Origin: Bacteroidales bacterium
GTDB taxonomy: Bacteria > Bacteroidota > Bacteroidia > Bacteroidales > F082
Reading direction: 5' to 3'
Length of the DNA: 46,162 nt
Assembly (NCBI GenBank): GCA_017460915.1
Contig: JAFUAA010000053.1
Location: 1 to 46,162 of the forward strand
Below the pieces are notes generated by a model. That model was not told where the DNA came from and searched no databases. It was given only the letters and a program-made list of their open reading frames with translations. The position numbers and the translations under genes are program-made. How positions within the stretch are numbered: the first letter of the stretch is position 1; every line of letters begins with the position of its first letter. Positions 13,713 through 21,591 of this stretch are shown here, in pieces.

Positions 13713-15443
13713 TTAGATATTCCATTCAAGGGCGTTACGCTGAATATCCTGCATCCGCTTGTAGAAGCCGCCAGATGCGGTGAGCGAGGCGGGAGATCCT
13801 GACTCTTCTACCTTCCCTTCTTTCAGGACTACGATCTTGTCCGCACCAGCAACGGTCCGCATCCGATGCGCGATGATAATCACGGTCTTGTCCTTCACCA
13901 GACGGGACAACGACTCCTGAACGAAGGTCTCGTTCTCCACATCCAGAGAAGCGGTGGCTTCGTCCAGCAGGATGATGGGGGCGTCTTTAAGGAAGGCGCG
14001 GGCAATGGATATGCGCTGGCGTTCGCCTCCAGACAGCTCGCTGCCGTTCTCCCCGATGAGGCTGTCCCAACCATCGGGCAACTTCTCGGCGAAGACATCC
14101 ACGTGCGCCAGCCGTGCGGCGGCGATGACCTCCTCGTCGGTGGCGTCCTTCCGTCCGATCCGGATGTTCTCCAATACAGTGTTGTTGAACAAGATGACAT
14201 CCTGGAATACGATGGAATATAGGCCCATCAGTGTTTCAGGGTCAATTTTGGAGATATCCATCCCACCCACCGTGATGGAGCCTGAAGGGATGTCCCAGAA
14301 GCGGGATGCCAGACGGGAGATGATGGTCTTGCCGGAACCAGACGGGCCGATGAGCGCCGTCACCTCACCCTGCCAGGCCGTGAAGGTGACACCGTCCAGC
14401 ACTGTCTCAGACGAGTCGTAGGCGAAGCTGACATCCTTGAATTCTATGTCATAGCCTTTGTTGGAAAGAGCCTCCACGCCACGCTGCTCTTCATGGCAAA
14501 GGATCTCATCCATCCGTTCACACTGGATGCCAAGCGAAACGGTCGCACCCAGAGTGATCAATGAGTTGGACATGGGATCATAGAGCCGGGAAGCCACCAG
14601 CAGGAACATAAAGAAAGTCAGTACATCCAGACTTCCATGCGTAAGCAGATAGGCGCCGGTAAGGGCGACGGTGGCAATCCCCAGTTTCAGGACCATCTGT
14701 CCGCTGACAACGAAATAGGCCACGCCCAGTTCCGCCTGCACGGCACGCTTCTCCACGAGGTCTATTTTTGGCCAAAGGTCTTTCAGGTACTTCTCCTCGG
14801 CATCGTTTGCCCGGATATCCTGGAAAGCCTCCAATCCTTCTTGGATATGGTCGGCCAGATCCACCGTCGCCTGCACGTTGCGGCGGTTATAGCGGTTCTG
14901 GATTTTGGCGGAGAAGAGGACGATGGACATCGCTACAGGAATCACCCAGACGGCGGCAAAGGCCATCCTCCACTCGAAGAAGAAAAGGCTGACGCCGATG
15001 AGCGTGGTGGAAATCATCGAGCCGATGAGTTCAGGCACCCAATGGGACGTTCCGGTCTCGATGGTGGCCGCATCGGCCATGATGGTGCTGGTGAGGTCGG
15101 CCAAATCTTTCTTGCCGAAGAAGGACAGCGGGAGACGGCGCAGTTTCTCTGCCAGCGATATCCTCCGTCGGCCGCTTTCCATGTAAACGGTGGTAAACTG
15201 GAAGTTGTATTTGACGTATTCCATCGCGGTAATAGCCAACAGACAGGCACCGACTTTCCAAACATATCCCCAGACATTGAGAGGTGTTTCTTCCATCAGG
15301 TCTTTTACCAGACAATACATAAGGACAACTGGCAGCATGAGGACAATGTCCATCGCAGCACAGGCAACGCAGGATTTTACAAGATCTTTCGCTCCTTGCT
15401 CTGAAGCGGCATATTTATGGCGTATGGTGTTGATGATACTCAT
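13713..15443 (-). CDS. ABC exporter half-transporter, second subunit (fused permease and ATPase)
   Basis: A 576-residue type IV ABC exporter half: six transmembrane helices in residues about 20-320, then an ATPase with Walker A GPSGSGKT, signature LSGGERQR, Walker B IILLDEAT and the H-loop IIAHR. I chose ATG 15443 (MSIINTIRHKY), which overlaps the stop of the upstream gene (ATGA), not the ATG at 15482 inside that gene. With its partner at 15440-17200 it should form a heterodimer. The pair is closest in style to the IrtAB/YbtPQ group, linked to siderophore or lipid-peptide transport. The substrate is unknown. Confidence 0.9.
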   Translation of the reverse strand: MSIINTIRHKYAASEQGAKDLVKSCVACAAMDIVLMLPVVLMYCLVKDLMEETPLNVWGYVWKVGACLLAITAMEYVKYNFQFTTVYMESGRRRISLAEKLRRLPLSFFGKKDLADLTSTIMADAATIETGTSHWVPELIGSMISTTLIGVSLFFFEWRMAFAAVWVIPVAMSIVLFSAKIQNRYNRRNVQATVDLADHIQEGLEAFQDIRANDAEEKYLKDLWPKIDLVEKRAVQAELGVAYFVVSGQMVLKLGIATVALTGAYLLTHGSLDVLTFFMFLLVASRLYDPMSNSLITLGATVSLGIQCERMDEILCHEEQRGVEALSNKGYDIEFKDVSFAYDSSETVLDGVTFTAWQGEVTALIGPSGSGKTIISRLASRFWDIPSGSITVGGMDISKIDPETLMGLYSIVFQDVILFNNTVLENIRIGRKDATDEEVIAAARLAHVDVFAEKLPDGWDSLIGENGSELSGGERQRISIARAFLKDAPIILLDEATASLDVENETFVQESLSRLVKDKTVIIIAHRMRTVAGADKIVVLKEGKVEESGSPASLTASGGFYKRMQDIQRNALEWNI

Positions 15444-17200
15444 TTTATATTCCATTTGACTGATTTTACATACTGTTTCCACATAGCAGCGTACTTGCCA
15501 CCCTTTTCAAGGAGAGCCTTGTGCGTCCCGCTTTCCGTGATGCGGCCGTCCTCCATCACATAGATGCAGCCGGCGCCGGTTACGGAGGAGAGTCGGTGCG
15601 CAATCATGACGAGTGTCTTTCCAGACGCGGCCATCTCGGAGAAAGCCTGCTGGACACGGGTCTCGTTGTCCGGGTCGGCAAAGGCGGTTGCCTCGTCCAA
15701 GATGACGATGGGCGTATCCTTCAGCATCACACGGGCGATGGCCACGCGCTGCTGCTCACCACCAGAGAGATAAGTCCCTTTGGTGCCGATGACGGTGTCG
15801 ATGCCTTGGGGAAGCTTGGCGAGGATATCGTCGCACTGAGCCCTGTGCAGAGCGTCCAACACCTGCTCGCGCGTGGCATCGGGCTTGCCCAGGCGGACAT
15901 TTTCAAGGATGCTGGTCTTCATCAGGTGGCTATCCTGAAAAACGAAGGAAATACGGTTCATAAGGTCCTGCTTTCGGATATGACGGATGTCCACACCGCC
16001 GAGAGTTATGGCACCTTCCGTGACATCAAAAAAACGTGCCATCAGACTGGCCGTCGTGGTCTTTCCGCCCCCAGAAGGGCCCACAAGGGCGATTTTCTGT
16101 CCCGGCCTGACTGTAAGGGAAACACCGTCAACAGCATAACTGGAAGCCCCTGGATAACGGAAACGGACATTCTTAAGAGCCATCTCATTATCCTCCGATA
16201 ACATGGCTTCGGAAGGTTCAGACAATGGGTCGATTGAGAGAATCTGACCAGTTTTGTCCAGTGCTTCGGCCACAATCATTTCGTTCTCGCTGGCAAACAT
16301 GATGCGGTTGAGCGTGACGGCAATGGCAGGCGTAACAATAATATAATAAAGGAGGTTCATAAGGAACTGTCCATCCACTGCACCATCCTTGGCCACATAA
16401 AGCGTCAGGCCGATGAGGACGGCGAAGGAGGCATTGACCAGCACCGTGTAGAGCACCATCGGAATACGCAAATCCAGCGTGTAGGAAATCACCCATTTCT
16501 GGTACTGATCGATGGATTCCTTGAAGCGCTTGAAGGAGAAGACCGATTGGCCGAAGGTTTTCACCACTGGTATGCCGCGGACATATTCCACCGCCTCGTT
16601 GGACATGTTGTCCAGCGCCTTGTTGTATTGGCCCATTCTCTTCTTCAGAAACGGCCCAGTCATCAAGGTCATCATCACGATAAGGGCCAGCGCCACGGTG
16701 CCCAGACACAGGAGACCCATCCGCCAGTCAAATAGAAACATCAGCACGGCCAGGCCCAGCATGGTGGCGTACATGCCGGCCTTGTCAGGAAGTTGGTGCG
16801 CAAGGTAAGTCTCTGTGGATTGGGTGGATTCCTGCACCCATTTGCGGACTTTTCCGCTGCCAAGGGAGTCCAGAAAGCCGATGGGAAGCGTCGTGATATG
16901 CCGCATCAAGGCCTTCCGCATGTTTGCGGCAATCCGGAATGCCGCCATGTGGGAACACATCAGTCCGCCGAAGTATACGACAATGGAGGCAATCGCGAAT
17001 GCTACGGCCATCCAGCCATAGTAGGCAATCCGGCTGTAATCTCCAGCTGTCACATCCCGCAGGATGGCCCAGATATACAGAAAAGGAACAAGGGTCAGGA
17101 GTTGGCTGATGCCCACAATCACCATAGAAAGATAGGTCAGGACCTTTCTTTTTCCAGCATAAGCCAGGAGTTGTGGGAGTAGTTTTTCTTTCTTTTTCAT
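15440..17200 (-). CDS. ABC exporter half-transporter, first subunit (fused permease and ATPase)
   Basis: A 586-residue half-transporter with six membrane helices (about residues 20-315) and an ATPase with Walker A GPSGGGKT, signature LSGGEQQR, Walker B IVILDEAT and the H-loop MIAHR. The D-loop region EATAFADPDNE is of the sort seen in IrtA/YbtP-like transporters. It lies 19 bp after the methyltransferase gene and overlaps its partner by 4 bp, so methyltransferase and both transporter halves form one operon. No peptide precursor or siderophore synthase is nearby, so the cargo cannot be named. Confidence 0.9.
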   Translation of the reverse strand: MKKKEKLLPQLLAYAGKRKVLTYLSMVIVGISQLLTLVPFLYIWAILRDVTAGDYSRIAYYGWMAVAFAIASIVVYFGGLMCSHMAAFRIAANMRKALMRHITTLPIGFLDSLGSGKVRKWVQESTQSTETYLAHQLPDKAGMYATMLGLAVLMFLFDWRMGLLCLGTVALALIVMMTLMTGPFLKKRMGQYNKALDNMSNEAVEYVRGIPVVKTFGQSVFSFKRFKESIDQYQKWVISYTLDLRIPMVLYTVLVNASFAVLIGLTLYVAKDGAVDGQFLMNLLYYIIVTPAIAVTLNRIMFASENEMIVAEALDKTGQILSIDPLSEPSEAMLSEDNEMALKNVRFRYPGASSYAVDGVSLTVRPGQKIALVGPSGGGKTTTASLMARFFDVTEGAITLGGVDIRHIRKQDLMNRISFVFQDSHLMKTSILENVRLGKPDATREQVLDALHRAQCDDILAKLPQGIDTVIGTKGTYLSGGEQQRVAIARVMLKDTPIVILDEATAFADPDNETRVQQAFSEMAASGKTLVMIAHRLSSVTGAGCIYVMEDGRITESGTHKALLEKGGKYAAMWKQYVKSVKWNIK

Positions 17201-17219
17201 GTTATATGGTTATTTATTA

Positions 17220-18044
17220 CTATTTCTTCCCTTGCAAAATCGCAGAGCCTCTACCCATCATCCATGTGGATTCCCAAGGAGTCATGAACGTGCCGTCGTC
17301 GGTGGGAATGAGTTCCACTTCCTCATAACCCATGTCTTTCAATTTCTGCACGAAGGCTTGCATGTCCCCATAGTTGATGTGAGAGAAAATGTCATGTATG
17401 GCAAAGGTTCCGCCTTTTTTCAGTACGCGCAAGGTTTCTAAAAGGATGGCCTGCCTGTCACGGCTGGGAATATTGTGATAGACATAGTTACTCGTGACGG
17501 CATCAAACATTTCGTCGGGGAAGTCCAATCTCAAGGCATTGCCTTTGACGAATCGGATGTTGCTCACTCCTTCCGCTTTTGCATTTTCTTGGCAGAGCGA
17601 TTTGCTGTAAGAAGCGTATTCCTTTCCCCATCGGTCAATGCCCGTTATTAAGGCGTTGGGATTTCGCTTCGCGACGGCAATGGTCAATGCGCCGCTCCCA
17701 CAGCCCACATCAAGTCCCCAACCGCCGTAGGGCACGGTCACTCGTTCGGCAACGCCCTCGATAATCCGACGTGACATCTGTCGCTTGCCGTTGTAAGAAA
17801 AGGCACGATACATCAGCCACATCCACAGCGTGGCCAATGACAACACGATGGCAAGGACGAGGAACAGGATTTTCAGTACCGTCTTCAATACTCCGGCGGC
17901 AATCAGTCCGCTCATGCCGAAAACAAGGAACAGTACCAAACAGCCGAGACTGCCCGCTAGTGCCCCCACAACCAAGCCTTTGGGCATCCAGTTTTTGTAG
18001 TTTGGTTGCATAATCAGGTTACTTTTTCTGGTTTTTGTTTCCAT
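17220..18044 (-). CDS. membrane-anchored class I SAM-dependent methyltransferase
   Basis: A 274-residue protein. Two transmembrane helices occupy about residues 20-80. A Rossmann methyltransferase domain follows: motif I GLDVGCGSG, acidic loop ITGIDRW, motif IV-like FDAVTSNYVYHNI, and LRVLKKGGTFAIHD. Most enzymes of this family are soluble, so the N-terminal anchor points to a lipid, quinone or membrane-bound product as substrate. ATG 18044 is used; ATG 18011 would shorten it without losing the helices. It leads the ABC exporter operon, and modification of the cargo before export is a reasonable inference. Confidence 0.85.
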   Translation of the reverse strand: METKTRKSNLIMQPNYKNWMPKGLVVGALAGSLGCLVLFLVFGMSGLIAAGVLKTVLKILFLVLAIVLSLATLWMWLMYRAFSYNGKRQMSRRIIEGVAERVTVPYGGWGLDVGCGSGALTIAVAKRNPNALITGIDRWGKEYASYSKSLCQENAKAEGVSNIRFVKGNALRLDFPDEMFDAVTSNYVYHNIPSRDRQAILLETLRVLKKGGTFAIHDIFSHINYGDMQAFVQKLKDMGYEEVELIPTDDGTFMTPWESTWMMGRGSAILQGKK

Positions 18045-18163
18045 GTTGTTTGATTTTAGTTTATTATTGATTTGTTTGTTTCAATATACGAAGACAAAGC
18101 CCTGATAGCAACGTATCCCTTGGGGCATGTCATTTCATGGCGTGCTATTTTTGTTTTCGCTTG

Positions 18164-18171
18164 CAAAATTA
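18164..18171 (-). promoter_or_regulatory. -7 box (TAATTTTG) of the methyltransferase-exporter operon
   Basis: Minus-strand TAATTTTG, about 120 bp upstream of ATG 18044, which would leave a leader of roughly 110 nt. The leader shows no gene. Confidence 0.45.
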
Positions 18172-18240
18172 TAGAATGTGCAAATCGCTGGAAATCACCA
18201 TTTATGGGGATTTTTTGATTGAGGTTTCATCATTTTATTG

Positions 18241-18248
18241 TATTTTTG
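18241..18248 (+). promoter_or_regulatory. -7 box (TATTTTTG) of the second GNAT gene
   Basis: TATTTTTG matches TAnnTTTG and lies 15 bp before the ATG at 18264, so the leader is very short. Confidence 0.55.
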
Positions 18249-18263
18249 TGTCCAAAAAAAATA

Positions 18264-18761
18264 ATGATAAAGTTACGTCCATACATGAAATGTGATGCTG
18301 CCACTGTTGTTTCGTGGATTGGCGATGAGATTTCCTTCAGAAAATGGAGCTCGGTCCAGTTCGACCATTATCCCATTACGGCAGAGGACCTAATCCGCCA
18401 TTATGACGCTTTCGCCGATTCAGACAACTACCATCCGATGATAGCCTTTGACGAGACGGGCATCATAGGGCACCTGCTCATGCGTTTCACCGACGAAGGG
18501 AAATCCGTACTCCGTTTTGGCTTCATCATTGTTGACGACAAGAAGCGTGGCATGGGCCTCGGAAAACAAATGCTTGCATTGGCCATCAGATACGCTTTTG
18601 AGATACTGAAAGCGAAAAAGATCACGCTCGGAGTCTTTGAAAACAACGAGCCAGCACATCAATGCTACAAAGCCCATGGCTTTCAAGACACTGACATAGT
18701 GAAAACTCATCACATCCTGGACGAGGAATGGAAATGTCGCGAGATGGAACTGATCGGATAA
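18264..18761 (+). CDS. GNAT-family N-acetyltransferase
   Basis: A 165-residue acetyltransferase starting MIKLRPYMKCDAATVVSWI. The acetyl-CoA-binding segment is VDDKKRGMGLGKQMLALAIRYAFE, and ENNEPAHQCYKAHGF is the typical C-terminal motif. The ATG at 18219 is rejected because it lies upstream of the promoter box. It ends 51 bp before the operator of hcp and has its own promoter, so it need not belong to the NO regulon. The substrate is unknown. Confidence 0.88.
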   Translation: MIKLRPYMKCDAATVVSWIGDEISFRKWSSVQFDHYPITAEDLIRHYDAFADSDNYHPMIAFDETGIIGHLLMRFTDEGKSVLRFGFIIVDDKKRGMGLGKQMLALAIRYAFEILKAKKITLGVFENNEPAHQCYKAHGFQDTDIVKTHHILDEEWKCREMELIG

Positions 18762-18812
18762 GCAATGACGATAAAGCACAACCTCAAACCCTTGAAATCT
18801 TTTTTCCTACCG

Positions 18813-18826
18813 GTAACAAATGTTAC
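18813..18826. promoter_or_regulatory. Crp/Fnr-type operator GTAACAAATGTTAC (copy 2, hcp)
   Basis: Identical over 14 bp to 6263-6276, with the same 29.5 bp from centre to the TATTTTTG box. It too replaces the expected -33 TTTG. Placement before hcp, the classical target of HcpR regulators, is the strongest argument for the assignment. Confidence 0.85.
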
Positions 18827-18848
18827 GCCCCGTCCTGTTCAAGGTGGA

Positions 18849-18856
18849 TATTTTTG
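18849..18856 (+). promoter_or_regulatory. -7 box (TATTTTTG) of hcp
   Basis: TATTTTTG 29.5 bp downstream of the operator centre, with GCAGCA immediately after it as at the flavodiiron promoter. The leader is about 26 nt. Confidence 0.7.
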
Positions 18857-18885
18857 CAGCAATATTCATCAAAAACAGCATAGCA

Positions 18886-20547
18886 ATGAACGAGAAGATG
18901 TTTTGTTTCCAATGTCAGGAAACCGCCGGCGGCACCGGCTGCAAGATTTCGGGCGTGTGCGGCAAAAGCCCCGAGGTGGCTCACGCACAAGACCTGCTGA
19001 TTTATGTCCTCAAAGGTTTGGGCGTCATCGCCAACCACCACCAACACGGCTGCGGCCACGATTACTGCGATTTTCGCAAGAGCATCCACGCCTTCGTGAA
19101 CGACGCCTTGTTTTCGACCATCACCAACGCCAACTTCGATGTCGAGAGCATCTACAACCGCATCGACGAAGGCCTGAAACTGCGCGACACCTTCAAGGAC
19201 CGCGTTGTCAACAAGAAAGGCATCGCCCTGCCGAGCCTTGATGTGCTGGGATGGAACGGCACCCGCGCCGACTACGACGCCAAAGCCCAACAAGTGGGTG
19301 TGTTGGCCGAAGCCAACGAGGACATCCGCTCCCTCAAGGAACTGACGATATACGGCCTGAAAGGTATGGCCGCCTATCTGGAACACGCCGCCCGCCTCGG
19401 TCAGGTGGATGGCGACAACAACGAATACATCCTCCAAACCCTCGGTCAGTTGGCGACCTGCAACGATGCCGACGCCCTCACCGCCCTCGCGCTGAAGACG
19501 GGCGAATGGGGCGTGAAGGCGATGGCCCTGCTCGACAAGGCCAACACCACCGCCTACGGCAACCCCGAAGTCACGGAGGTGAACATTGGCGTGGGCAACC
19601 GCCCGGGCATCCTCGTCAGCGGCCACGACCTCAACGACATCGAGCAACTGCTCGAACAAAGCAAGGACGCAGGCATCGACATCTACACCCATAGCGAGAT
19701 GCTGCCTGCTCATTATTATCCTAAACTCAAGAAATACAGCCACCTGCGCGGCAACTACGGCAACGCCTGGTGGAAGCAACGCGAAGAGTTCAGCACCTTC
19801 AACGGTCCCATCCTCTTCACCACCAACTGCATCGTGCCGCCTACGGCCAATGCCAACTACAAAGACCGCGTGTTCACCACCAACAGCACGGGCTTCCCGG
19901 GCTGGAAGCACATCCCCGCCGATGCCAACGGCAAGAAGGACTTCAGCGAAATCATCGCCTTGGCCAAGACCTGCGCTGTGCCTACCGAGATTGAAACCGG
20001 CAAAATCGTTGGTGGTTTCGCCCACGAGCAGGTGTTTGCTGTGGCCAACAAGGTGGTGAAAGCCGTCAAGAGCGGCGCCATCCGCAAATTCATCGTTATG
20101 GCAGGTTGCGACGGCCGCATGAAGAGCCGCCAATACTACACAGAATTCGCCCAACGTCTGCCCAAGGATTGCGTCATCCTCACTGCAGGTTGTGCCAAGT
20201 ACAAGTACAACAAGCTCGGCCTTGGCGACATCAACGGCATTCCGCGCGTGCTCGACGCCGGTCAGTGCAACGACAGCTATTCATTGGCCCTCATCGCCCT
20301 AAAGCTTAAGGATGTGTTTGGCCTCGACGACGTCAACCAGCTGCCGATCGTGTATAACATCGCTTGGTACGAACAGAAGGCTGTCATCGTGCTGCTCGCC
20401 CTGCTTAGCCTCGGCGTGAAGGACATCCACCTCGGGCCCACTTTGCCGGGCTTCCTCTCACCCAACGTGGCCCATGTCTTGGTGCAGAACTTCGGCATCG
20501 GCGGGATCACCTCTGTTGACGAGGGCATGAAACTGTTCGGGATTTAA
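18886..20547 (+). CDS. hcp: hybrid cluster protein (hydroxylamine reductase family)
   Basis: A 553-residue Hcp (prismane protein). The N-terminal cubane ligands are C7, C10, C19 and C25 ([13 protein letters not shown] ... GVCGK, spacing CX2CX8CX5C). Downstream motifs of the hybrid Fe-S-O cluster region are present, including CNDSYS and the final LGPTLPGF. Hcp reduces NO to N2O and has hydroxylamine reductase activity; it protects anaerobes from nitrosative stress in the cytoplasm. ATG 18886 is the family start. It is transcribed alone, behind the GTAACA-TGTTAC operator and ahead of a terminator, and no hcr reductase gene is adjacent. Confidence 0.96.
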   Translation: MNEKMFCFQCQETAGGTGCKISGVCGKSPEVAHAQDLLIYVLKGLGVIANHHQHGCGHDYCDFRKSIHAFVNDALFSTITNANFDVESIYNRIDEGLKLRDTFKDRVVNKKGIALPSLDVLGWNGTRADYDAKAQQVGVLAEANEDIRSLKELTIYGLKGMAAYLEHAARLGQVDGDNNEYILQTLGQLATCNDADALTALALKTGEWGVKAMALLDKANTTAYGNPEVTEVNIGVGNRPGILVSGHDLNDIEQLLEQSKDAGIDIYTHSEMLPAHYYPKLKKYSHLRGNYGNAWWKQREEFSTFNGPILFTTNCIVPPTANANYKDRVFTTNSTGFPGWKHIPADANGKKDFSEIIALAKTCAVPTEIETGKIVGGFAHEQVFAVANKVVKAVKSGAIRKFIVMAGCDGRMKSRQYYTEFAQRLPKDCVILTAGCAKYKYNKLGLGDINGIPRVLDAGQCNDSYSLALIALKLKDVFGLDDVNQLPIVYNIAWYEQKAVIVLLALLSLGVKDIHLGPTLPGFLSPNVAHVLVQNFGIGGITSVDEGMKLFGI

Positions 20548-20567
20548 TCAATCGATCTTTTTAGAGA

Positions 20568-20605
20568 AAAAATCCACAATTCGGGCTTCCGTCTTGCGGA
20601 TTTTT
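20568..20605 (+). terminator. intrinsic terminator of hcp
   Basis: AAAATCCACAA pairs with TTGCGGATTTT across a 14-nt loop with one A-C mismatch, followed by a short T run. Confidence 0.65.
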
Positions 20606-20628
20606 CTGTTTGAAAGCAGATTTTTTCC

Positions 20629-20636
20629 TATCTTTG
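20629..20636 (+). promoter_or_regulatory. -7 box (TATCTTTG) of the small lipoprotein gene
   Basis: TATCTTTG at 25 bp before the ATG; a TTTG at 20609-20612 lies 16 bp upstream, slightly short of the usual spacing. Confidence 0.5.
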
Positions 20637-20660
20637 CGATTCGAAACCAGAATTGCATCG

Positions 20661-21044
20661 ATGCGCCTTTTAGCCGCCATATTATTCCTTTTCCTTGCCA
20701 ACTTGAGCGGTTGTCTAAACCATTCCGTTCCAACGGAAAATGAATGTCCAAAGACGGGAGCCACTGTCCTTGTCGATGATATAGAGGCCGACTTGATGAA
20801 CCTTTACAACGCCACAGCCGCGACCCGCTATGCCGTGCAGCAGGAAAGCGCGGCTTGCGCCTCAGGTTTCTGCATGCGCGTTTTGCCTAATCGCACCCGA
20901 ACCGTCAGCAATACCAGCACGAGGCAGGTATTGCTTTCGACGCACAAGCCCGTCGTGTCAAAGCTAATGCATCATGTTATCAACCATTTAATTGCGTTCC
21001 CGAAGGAATACCACATATTCCAGTTGAGACGCATCCTGATTTAG
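20661..21044 (+). CDS. small putative lipoprotein, unknown function
   Basis: A 127-residue protein with a lipoprotein signal (MRLLAAILFLFLANLSGC). The mature part has no domain I recognise; it has four cysteines, including CASGFC, which could be disulfide-bonded outside the cytoplasm. The ATG at 20661 follows a promoter box at 20629; the earlier ATG at 20610 would start upstream of that box. No operon partner is evident. The last third is basic (HKPVVSKLMHHVINHL, QLRRILI), and a frameshifted or drifting C-terminus cannot be excluded. Confidence 0.55.
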   Translation: MRLLAAILFLFLANLSGCLNHSVPTENECPKTGATVLVDDIEADLMNLYNATAATRYAVQQESAACASGFCMRVLPNRTRTVSNTSTRQVLLSTHKPVVSKLMHHVINHLIAFPKEYHIFQLRRILI

Positions 21045-21076
21045 ACGTTTCCATTTTTTTTTCGTCCATTTCCCAT

Positions 21077-21140
21077 GTAGGGACACAGCGCGTGTGTCCG
21101 CTGGGATTATCGTACGCGGACGCACGCGGTGCGTCCCTAC
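21077..21140. repeat. REP-like imperfect palindrome (25-bp arms)
   Basis: Arm 21077-21101 starts GTAGGGACACAGCGCG; arm 21116-21140 is its reverse complement at 22 of 25 positions. A 14-bp spacer separates them. GTAGGGACGCACCGCG-type palindromes are a common dispersed class in Bacteroidota. It occupies most of the gap 21045-21209, in which I see no gene. Confidence 0.75.
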
Positions 21141-21209
21141 AGCGGCTGCCAGGTGTGACAGCCCCACAACAACATCTAAACAATTCAACATCAAAAAAAC
21201 AACGAAAAT

Positions 21210-21584
21210 ATGGAAACAACACAAATCGCAAACATAGCAAACTACGAACACCCCGAACTGAAACGCCAAGGCTTCTTCCGGCGTTGGTACTACACGCCCA
21301 CGCAAACGCCAGTGAGAAAAAAGGAACACTACTTCACTGACGATGTGGAAGACCTGAAAGTCCTCCTTGAGCAACATTGCTTCAATGAAGTCAAGAACCT
21401 GCATTGCAAGACACTCACGCCCATCGGATTGTTGGTGGTCAGCACCAGGGACGGGCAATTTGCAGCGGTGCAAGTCCGCAAATACGAGCCTTACGAGTTC
21501 AAGCCGGCTTCCGAAAACATGGTCTTTAATGGCACTGATGCAGAAGCCTTTCTCAAAGCATTTGATGGATTGAAACCAAATTGA
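21210..21584 (+). CDS. conserved-looking small cytoplasmic protein, unknown function
   Basis: A 124-residue soluble protein starting METTQIANIANYEHPELKRQGFF. There is no signal peptide or membrane helix. It has alternating charged and aromatic segments (KYEPYEFKPASENMVF) that look like a small alpha/beta fold. I do not recognise the family. It ends 7 bp before the antiporter gene, so the two are probably cotranscribed and functionally linked. No ribosome binding site or promoter is obvious; the palindrome lies directly upstream. Confidence 0.6.
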   Translation: METTQIANIANYEHPELKRQGFFRRWYYTPTQTPVRKKEHYFTDDVEDLKVLLEQHCFNEVKNLHCKTLTPIGLLVVSTRDGQFAAVQVRKYEPYEFKPASENMVFNGTDAEAFLKAFDGLKPN

Positions 21585-21591
21585 TTGCGTC

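Noticed and set aside
18823-20154. 443-codon open frame opposite hcp
   Set aside because: It is the antisense shadow of a strongly GC-biased gene; composition is Val/Gly/His-rich without motifs, and hcp on the other strand is certain.
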